A model generated the notes under the pieces. That model saw only the letters and a list, made by a program, of their open reading frames with translations, had not been told where the DNA came from and ran no database searches. The position numbers and the translations under genes are program-made. DNA of 37,375 nucleotides from NCBI GenBank assembly GCA_040902925.1, contig JBBDWJ010000123.1, positions 1-37,375 on the forward strand. Direction: 5' to 3'. The first letter of the stretch is position 1; each line of letters starts with the position of its first letter. Of the stretch, positions 31,975 through 37,375 are shown in pieces. Source of the DNA: JBBDWJ01 sp040902925 (GTDB taxonomy: Bacteria; Acidobacteriota; Terriglobia; Bryobacterales; UBA6623).

Positions 31975-33918
31975 ATGAGTTCACCCGAGAACCAGTCGAG
32001 TCCGTCTGCTTCGCCCGGTCCGCCTCCGAAGGGTCCGCCGAAGCGAGATCTGGGGAATCCAGCGGACTGGGTGCCGGGCCAAAGCGGCCAGGGGACGCCT
32101 GCGGTACGACCGCCCGATGCGGGCTCATTGGTGAGCCGGGTCAAGAAGCCGAAGTTGCCTGCCCTGCGGCCGCGATCCATGTTCCCGCCAGCGGCGAGCC
32201 GGCAGGCGGATGCCGGCGAACCCGACGCGGCCAAGGGCGCTAACCGCAGGCCGACGAAACGTGACGTGATTCCACCTGGATCCGCTTCGGTTTCGCTGCC
32301 GGAATTGTCGCTCCGGCCCGCGCCGATGATCGGAACCTTTCCGCCGCCGGTAAGCGCTCCTGGCGCTGCTGAGGCTCCCGGGCCGCCCACTTTCATGGGT
32401 GGGGCGGTTCTTCAGAACGATCTATCCAGCGACACCCCCAAGACTTTGCCGAGACCGGCCCCAAGCAGCCCTGCTGCGCGCCGGCCGCCGGGCATGGAAC
32501 CGTTCAAGAAAACCTCGCTGCGACCGCCCACGCCGCCGTCGATGGTTGGGCAGACGGCGGCGCCGCCAGCAATGCGTCAGGGGACGCCGCAACCGCCACC
32601 GCCCCGTACTCCGCCGCCGTCTACCGCCGCCGCGCCGCGACCGGCGCAGCCTAGTTCATCCGTACCACCGGCGCAGCCTCGGTCGTCAATACCCGGGCCG
32701 GTTCCATCTGGGCCGCCGCAATCTGGGCCGCCGCAACCCCCGACGGGTTCAGTAGCTCAAGCACGACCAGCGAGGCCGCCTGAGGCGCACGCCGCTCCCT
32801 ACGCATCTGGCGTGACGCAGTCCCCATCCGGCGGGACGCACGTAGCGCAGCCGCCTGCGGCGAAGTCCCGGCCGCTGCCTCCGCCGGTGCAACCTCCTCG
32901 AGATCCGGTGGACCCGGCGATGTTCCGGCTGACGAAAGAATTACCGAAGGCGCCGGAATCGGGTGACGCCTCGGGGTCGTCCGGTGCGGGGGCGGCGGAG
33001 GGTTCCCCGCAGCAGCGGTTCGACCGCGAATTGCTCGCAGGGTTGCGCACGGGCTTGCGATTCTTTCGCTGGCGCTTGCCACGGCTTTCGACCGGATTTT
33101 TGAGGGCCATTCCCGGCCGCCGCCTGCTGCCTTTCGCGGCCGTCGCGGTGACGCTATATCTGGCCGCCCCCTATACGCCTGTTGGCAAGTGGTCGAATCA
33201 GGCTATCGACTCGGTGGCGCGGGACCTGAAAGCGCGGGCGGCATTCCAGGTGATCGACGATTTCACGAGCGGCGTCAGCGCGCATTGGGACGCGGATGGG
33301 CTGGTTTCCGACGAGTCGGGCGCGGCCCGCGTCACGGGTTTTGCGCTCAACCGCAACACGATGGGGCTGACGGGCTACCGGCTGGATTTCGACGCCAAGA
33401 TCGGTTCGCAAGGCATGGGCTGGGTCATCGGCGCCGAGAACGACAAGAATTACTACGCTTTTAAACTCGAGAGCGCCGGCTCGCGGGAGGCGCAGACCTA
33501 TCGCCTGGTGCGGTACCTGGTTTCGGAAGGCGAGACCGGCCCGGATCGCGTGGAGATGGACGTTCCGGTAACGCTCAAGAGCGAGGAGTTCCATCGCATC
33601 TCGGTTCGCTTGCGCGAGAACCGCATCGCGACGTTCATCAACGGCACCGGCGTCGATTACTGGCAGGCTGAAGAGACGCCGCACGGCGCTGTCGGTTTCT
33701 TTACCGAAGGCGGCGAAACCGCATTCGTTCGACGCGTTGAGGTAACGGGCAACGAAGACACCTGGGGCTTGTTCCTGTTCGGGTTCCTGGAGCTGATCGA
33801 GGACGCCAAGGACTTCGTCGAGCCAGTCACCGCGCGGTGGTTCCGCAGCTCCCCGCCGCCGGGTGAATCCGGCAGCAAATCCCAAGCGGACACCCCGAAC
33901 CTTGCCAAAGTGATGTGA
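31975..33918 (+). CDS. Pro-rich membrane protein with lectin-like outer domain
   Basis: The first 360 residues of this 647-aa protein are Pro/Ala/Ser-rich and probably disordered, with no predicted fold. A basic stretch and one transmembrane helix (about 383-400; LLPFAAVAVTLYLAAPYTPVG) follow. The C-terminal 230 residues resemble a LamG/DUF1080-type concanavalin-like sandwich: FQVIDDFTSGVSAHWD, then TGYRLDFDAKIGSQGMGWVI, then NDKNYYAFKLE. The type II layout would leave the Pro-rich part in the cytoplasm and the sandwich outside. Function is unknown; carbohydrate binding is possible. It converges with the amidohydrolase gene. Confidence 0.75.
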   Translation: MSSPENQSSPSASPGPPPKGPPKRDLGNPADWVPGQSGQGTPAVRPPDAGSLVSRVKKPKLPALRPRSMFPPAASRQADAGEPDAAKGANRRPTKRDVIPPGSASVSLPELSLRPAPMIGTFPPPVSAPGAAEAPGPPTFMGGAVLQNDLSSDTPKTLPRPAPSSPAARRPPGMEPFKKTSLRPPTPPSMVGQTAAPPAMRQGTPQPPPPRTPPPSTAAAPRPAQPSSSVPPAQPRSSIPGPVPSGPPQSGPPQPPTGSVAQARPARPPEAHAAPYASGVTQSPSGGTHVAQPPAAKSRPLPPPVQPPRDPVDPAMFRLTKELPKAPESGDASGSSGAGAAEGSPQQRFDRELLAGLRTGLRFFRWRLPRLSTGFLRAIPGRRLLPFAAVAVTLYLAAPYTPVGKWSNQAIDSVARDLKARAAFQVIDDFTSGVSAHWDADGLVSDESGAARVTGFALNRNTMGLTGYRLDFDAKIGSQGMGWVIGAENDKNYYAFKLESAGSREAQTYRLVRYLVSEGETGPDRVEMDVPVTLKSEEFHRISVRLRENRIATFINGTGVDYWQAEETPHGAVGFFTEGGETAFVRRVEVTGNEDTWGLFLFGFLELIEDAKDFVEPVTARWFRSSPPPGESGSKSQADTPNLAKVM

Positions 33919-33964
33919 GCCGCGGGACGCTGGCCTATCCCACCTCAAGCGTATGCGCTGCGCC

Positions 33965-34056
33965 GAGCTGTACTGAGCGAGCTGTACCGAGACTGTACGG
34001 CGGCAACAGAGCCTCAGATCACCCCGATTCGTTTATCCGGCTGCTTAGTCTGAGGC
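33965..34056. repeat. short repeats between convergent genes
   Basis: GAGCTGTACTGAGC is followed at once by GAGCTGTACCGA (33965-33990). GCCTCAGA (34011-34018) and TCTGAGGC (34049-34056) form an inverted repeat reaching into the end of the amidohydrolase gene. It may act as a weak terminator. Confidence 0.4.
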
Positions 34057-35352
34057 TGCCGGTGCGCTTTTTTCAGGCACGCGATTCCCGGCGATCCAGA
34101 CCGACTCCAGGCTGTGGCTGTTGGCAATGTTTTCCAGCGGATTTTCCGCGAACACGACGAAGTCGGCCCACTTGCCAGCCTCGAGGGTGCCGAGGTCGTC
34201 GAGCTTCAGGCAGCGCGCCGCATCGCTCGTCGCCGAGCGCAGAATCTGTTCGGGCGTTAGCCCCGCGTCCGCCATGAGCTGCATCTCCATGTGCTCAAAA
34301 TAGCCCTGGAACCGGGCCGGCGGACCGGTGTCGGTGCCGAACACTATGGTGACGCCGGCGTCGGAAAGCTTTTTCAAGTTCGCCTGAGCAACTTGTAGGG
34401 CTTTCTTGTACTGCTGCGCAGCCTTGTTTTTTTGAATTCCGGCCTGGCGCTGGGGATCTTTGAGCTGATCGAGAACCTGCGGGTCGGCGTCGCGCAGAAA
34501 GAACGGGTCGGAGAAGAATTCCGGCGCCGATTCGTAGACGTAAGTGGAGACTTCACGAGTCAGCGTCGGGCAAAGGCAAACGTTCTTTTCCGTGAGCAGG
34601 CCGATCAGCTCGGCGTCGACTTCCTTGTCGCGCACGCTGTGGGCGATGAAGTCGGCGCCGGCGTTGAGGACAGCCTTAGCGTCATCGAGGTAGTAAAGGT
34701 GTACGGCCACGGGCAGATTGTGCTTGTCAGCCTGCTCAATCACCGCCTGATACACCTCGGGAGTCATTTTCTTCGTCGTGCCGAGATTGTCATCGACGCG
34801 GATCTTGATGAATTCGACCTTCATGGCCGCATCGTCGTCGACCATCTGCCGCGCGCCATCGGGCGTATTGGCGTCGACGATTGTTCCCGCGATAAAGACG
34901 CGCGCGCGGTTAAGGTCCGCAGTATTCTGAGCGTCGCGCAAGCGGGCGGCTTCCGCGCCGTCGCCGCCGAGACTCACGACCGTCGTCGCGCCGTAACGCG
35001 CGTAGAGGGCCAACTGAGCGAGCAGATTGTCTTCGGTATATACGGCGGGGCCGGTTTCGAGTCCTTTGGCGCCGCCGACGTGCCCATGTCCGACGATGAG
35101 GCCAGGCGTCAGGAAACGCCCCGCCAGGTCGACCCGCTCGGCGCCTTCAGGCACTTCGACATCCGCGGCGGCGCCGGCCGCCACGATTTTGCCGTCTCGC
35201 ACTAACAGCACCGCGTTTTCGACGACGCCGCGGCCATCGAACATAGTTGCGCCGACAAACGCCGTGGCGCCTTCGCCCGGCAGCGGCCCCGGAGGCGCGC
35301 ACCCCGCGCACAGCAGCCCACCGATCATCGCGAGCAAGATGGCATGTTTCAT
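34045..35352 (-). CDS. amidohydrolase-family lipoprotein
   Basis: The 435-aa protein has a lipobox (LLCAGC) after a short hydrophobic signal, so it is probably lipid-anchored. Amidohydrolase features follow in order: VGHGHVGG (the HxH pair), IKIRVDD with the Lys that can carry the bridging carboxylate, AVHLYYLDDA, FIAHSVRDK and FGTDTGPP with the catalytic Asp. The C-terminal barrel closure reads GTLEAGKWADFVVFAENPLE. Related enzymes hydrolyse dipeptides (prolidase type) or cyclic amides; the substrate is not readable. ATG 35352 follows AGGAGG by six bases. Confidence 0.9.
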   Translation of the reverse strand: MKHAILLAMIGGLLCAGCAPPGPLPGEGATAFVGATMFDGRGVVENAVLLVRDGKIVAAGAAADVEVPEGAERVDLAGRFLTPGLIVGHGHVGGAKGLETGPAVYTEDNLLAQLALYARYGATTVVSLGGDGAEAARLRDAQNTADLNRARVFIAGTIVDANTPDGARQMVDDDAAMKVEFIKIRVDDNLGTTKKMTPEVYQAVIEQADKHNLPVAVHLYYLDDAKAVLNAGADFIAHSVRDKEVDAELIGLLTEKNVCLCPTLTREVSTYVYESAPEFFSDPFFLRDADPQVLDQLKDPQRQAGIQKNKAAQQYKKALQVAQANLKKLSDAGVTIVFGTDTGPPARFQGYFEHMEMQLMADAGLTPEQILRSATSDAARCLKLDDLGTLEAGKWADFVVFAENPLENIANSHSLESVWIAGNRVPEKSAPAASD

Positions 35353-35593
35353 CGTCGACCTCCTTCGGGAGTCCACCGGTTGACGAATGAACCGGCGACC
35401 CTGCTTAACGGGGAAATACTAGCACGTTTGCGCGCGTAGCATGTCTGCTCGCGTAGCACGCTTGCTCTGCAGCAGCGTGAAGCTCCGCTCATCGCATTCC
35501 AGCAGGCGTCCGCGGCCATGACTACGATAGACTAACGTGGCTTGGCGAAGAGCACGGCTGCTCCAAGTTGTTCAACGCTCCCCGGTGATTGTT

Positions 35594-37144
35594 ATGTTCA
35601 AAACCCTTTTCTTTCCAGCGCCACGTTTCTGTTCGCCGCGATGCTTGCCGCTGGCGGGTCTGTGTGTGTTGCTGATGAGCTTCGCGCCGGCTTCGGCGGA
35701 AGTGCGCCTGCCAGCGTTGCTATCCGACCACATGGTCGTGCAGCGCGACCGCCCGGTTCATATTTGGGGTTGGGCCGAACCCGGCGAGCGCGTCAGGGTG
35801 GTGTTCAACGGCACCGGTCTCGACGATACGGCCGACGGGGCAGGGAGATGGAGCGTCTACTTTGCTCCACAGCAAGCCGGCGGCCCGTATGAGATGACCG
35901 TCGAGGGCGCCAATCGCCTCACGGTCACGGACATCCTCGTCGGCGAAGTTTGGGTCGGATCGGGCCAGTCGAACATGGAGTGGCCGGTCGAAAGGGTCAA
36001 CGCCGCGGAAAAGGAGATCGCCGCCGCCGCGTACCCCAAGATTCGTCTTTTCCAAGTCGAGCACGACACGGCTCATGCGCCGCTGACCGATGTGAAAGGC
36101 TCCTGGCAGCTTTGCACGCCCGAGAGCGTGAAAAGCTTCTCCGCGGTGGCCTACTTTTTCGCGCGCGATTTGCACCAGAAAACGGGCCTGCCCTTTGGAG
36201 CGATTCAATCGGCCTGGGGCGGCACGCCCGCGCAGGCCTGGGTCAGCCCGTCGGGGATGGCGGCCGACCCCTGGTTCATTCGCTTCCGGCTGCGTTGGGC
36301 GCGCGCCTTGGAGGCCTACCCGGATGCAATGAAGGGTTACGAATACGCTCGCAAGGCTTGGGAGGCCGAAGCCGAGAGGGTGCGCCGGACGGGCAAGGAG
36401 CCGCGGCCGGGGCCGCGCGAGCCGATGGGCCCGCTGCATCCTCATCAACCGTCGGCGCTTTTCAACGCCATGATCGCGCCGCTCACGCCGTTCGCGATCC
36501 GCGGCGCGCTGTGGTATCAGGGCGAAAACAATGCCGAGAACGCGGACGGTTTCGAATACCGCCACCTGTTTCGCACGCTGATCGAGGACTGGCGAAAGAG
36601 CTGGGGCCTCGGCGAAATTCCGTTCTTGTTTGTGCAATTGGCGAACTACTCTCGTGTCGGCGAAAACAGCCAGTGGCCCGAGTTGCGGGAAGCACAGGCG
36701 ATGGCGCTTAGTTTGCGGAATACCGGGATGGCGGTCAGCATCGATATCGGCGAATCGCTCGACATCCATCCGCGCAATAAGCAGGACGTCGGCGGCCGTT
36801 TGGCGCTGGCGGCGCGGGCGATGACCTATGGCGAGAGCGACCTGGTCTATTCGGGTCCGCTTTTCCGTCAGGCGGCGCGCGAGGGTTCGCGGCTGCGGTT
36901 GTGGTTCGACCACGTGGGCGGCGGGCTCAAGGCGCGCGGGCCGCTGGCGGGCTTCGAGGTGCTTGGACCGGATGGTTTTTGGAGGCCCGCCGAAGCGCGT
37001 ATCGATGGAAACAACACCATCGTTGTTGCGGCTCCGAAGATCGGATTCCCGGTGGCGGCGCGCTACGGCTGGTCGCCGAATCCGACAGCGACGCTATTCA
37101 ACGCCGAAGGGCTGCCGGCTTCTCCGTTTCGTAGCCGCGATTGA
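35594..37144 (+). CDS. sialate O-acetylesterase-type hydrolase
   Basis: The 516-aa exported enzyme has a signal peptide (LAGLCVLLMSFAPASAEV) and the SASA plan: an Ig-like N-terminal region (LPALLSDHMVVQRD, HIWGWAEPGERV), nucleophile motif GSGQSNMEWPVE, GGTPAQAWVSP for the oxyanion region, GALWYQGENN, and DIHPRNKQDVG with the Asp/His of the triad. It removes acetyl esters from sialic acids or other acetylated sugars outside the cytoplasm. GTG 35537 is an upstream alternative. It ends just before the noncoding right tail. Confidence 0.9.
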   Translation: MFKTLFFPAPRFCSPRCLPLAGLCVLLMSFAPASAEVRLPALLSDHMVVQRDRPVHIWGWAEPGERVRVVFNGTGLDDTADGAGRWSVYFAPQQAGGPYEMTVEGANRLTVTDILVGEVWVGSGQSNMEWPVERVNAAEKEIAAAAYPKIRLFQVEHDTAHAPLTDVKGSWQLCTPESVKSFSAVAYFFARDLHQKTGLPFGAIQSAWGGTPAQAWVSPSGMAADPWFIRFRLRWARALEAYPDAMKGYEYARKAWEAEAERVRRTGKEPRPGPREPMGPLHPHQPSALFNAMIAPLTPFAIRGALWYQGENNAENADGFEYRHLFRTLIEDWRKSWGLGEIPFLFVQLANYSRVGENSQWPELREAQAMALSLRNTGMAVSIDIGESLDIHPRNKQDVGGRLALAARAMTYGESDLVYSGPLFRQAAREGSRLRLWFDHVGGGLKARGPLAGFEVLGPDGFWRPAEARIDGNNTIVVAAPKIGFPVAARYGWSPNPTATLFNAEGLPASPFRSRD

Positions 37145-37375
37145 TGCAGCTTGACGACTATTCTGGTTCGCCTGGCAGGCTGCTGAAAGAATTTGTAGCC
37201 GCAGAGGAACGCAGATCAACGCAGATGAAAACATAGGATCTGCCCGCCGTCCTGGGCGAGCCATGGAGTTTGGCTCTTTCGATCCGGCGCTGGAGGCGGA
37301 TGCGGGAGCGTGAAGCGAGTGGAGTCGCCTTCAGGCGGCTTCCTCCCGACGAAGTCGGGCATAGGCCGGTCGTTT
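37145..37375. repeat. noncoding tail with decamer repeats
   Basis: Three tandem decamers, GCAGAGGAAC, GCAGATCAAC and GCAGATGAAA (37201-37230), and a small hairpin CCCGAC-GAA-GTCGGG near the window end. No gene is seen. This type of decamer is a common dispersed intergenic repeat in such genomes. Confidence 0.45.

Noticed and set aside
1..37375. CRISPR array
   Set aside because: No regularly spaced identical repeats of 23-40 bp are present; the periodic repeats seen are 10-bp units or operator-like palindromes.

Overview
This is a GC-rich bacterial chromosome window. Its gene families point to an acidobacterium of the Solibacter/Bryobacter kind: a winged-helix/Ser-Thr-kinase/TolB-propeller fusion, a PSD1 cytochrome paired with a DUF1501 protein, secreted PQQ-type propellers, a DGPF/YciI protein and a SASA-type esterase. 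The taxonomic call is inference from family content; no rRNA or ribosomal marker lies in the window.

Left arm (1 to about 6.0 kb): the right-hand part of an integrated genetic element. It holds (i) a 747-aa tyrosine-recombinase-like protein that has lost its HxxR box and catalytic Tyr, (ii) a spacer with TCCACC decamer iterons, (iii) a replication-initiator-like protein (winged helix, linker, zinc ribbon) whose gene contains three helically phased palindromes followed by an A/T-rich patch, laid out like the lambda-type origin inside gene O, and (iv) an intact tyrosine recombinase whose ribosome-binding site lies in the loop of a perfect 9-bp hairpin. The element abuts the 3' end of tRNA-Arg(CCG), the probable attachment site. 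Its other end lies outside the window.

Core block (6.1-25.8 kb): ordinary chromosomal genes. They include a PSD1 cytochrome/DUF1501 pair, a nidogen-like secreted HExxH protein, a sigma-54 activator, a PilZ protein, a P-loop kinase, a small AT-hook-like protein, a PQQ-like propeller with an EF-hand insert followed by a small membrane protein, a secreted DinB-fold protein, a zinc-ribbon RDD membrane protein, a secreted beta-helix protein and the large kinase fusion.

Accessory block (25.8-31.0 kb): a 1.4-kb gene-poor stretch with a 10-bp-periodic TGGCA array and a broken REP-associated (RAYT) transposase. Next comes a less GC-rich two-gene unit with ATGA overlap: a 540-aa protein with a deoxyribosyltransferase/TIR-like nucleotide-binding-type segment and a 64-aa charged partner. 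This is the best candidate in the window for an undescribed (possibly defence) system. A DsrE-like protein follows, then a 12-bp perfect inverted repeat and a DUF5131 (Gp37/Gp68-like) gene with two stop/start-coupled micro-ORFs ending at a strong terminator.

Right arm (31.0-37.4 kb): a YciI/DGPF protein, a Pro-rich membrane protein with a lectin-like outer domain, an amidohydrolase lipoprotein and a sialate-O-acetylesterase-type enzyme, ending in a noncoding tail with short decamer repeats.
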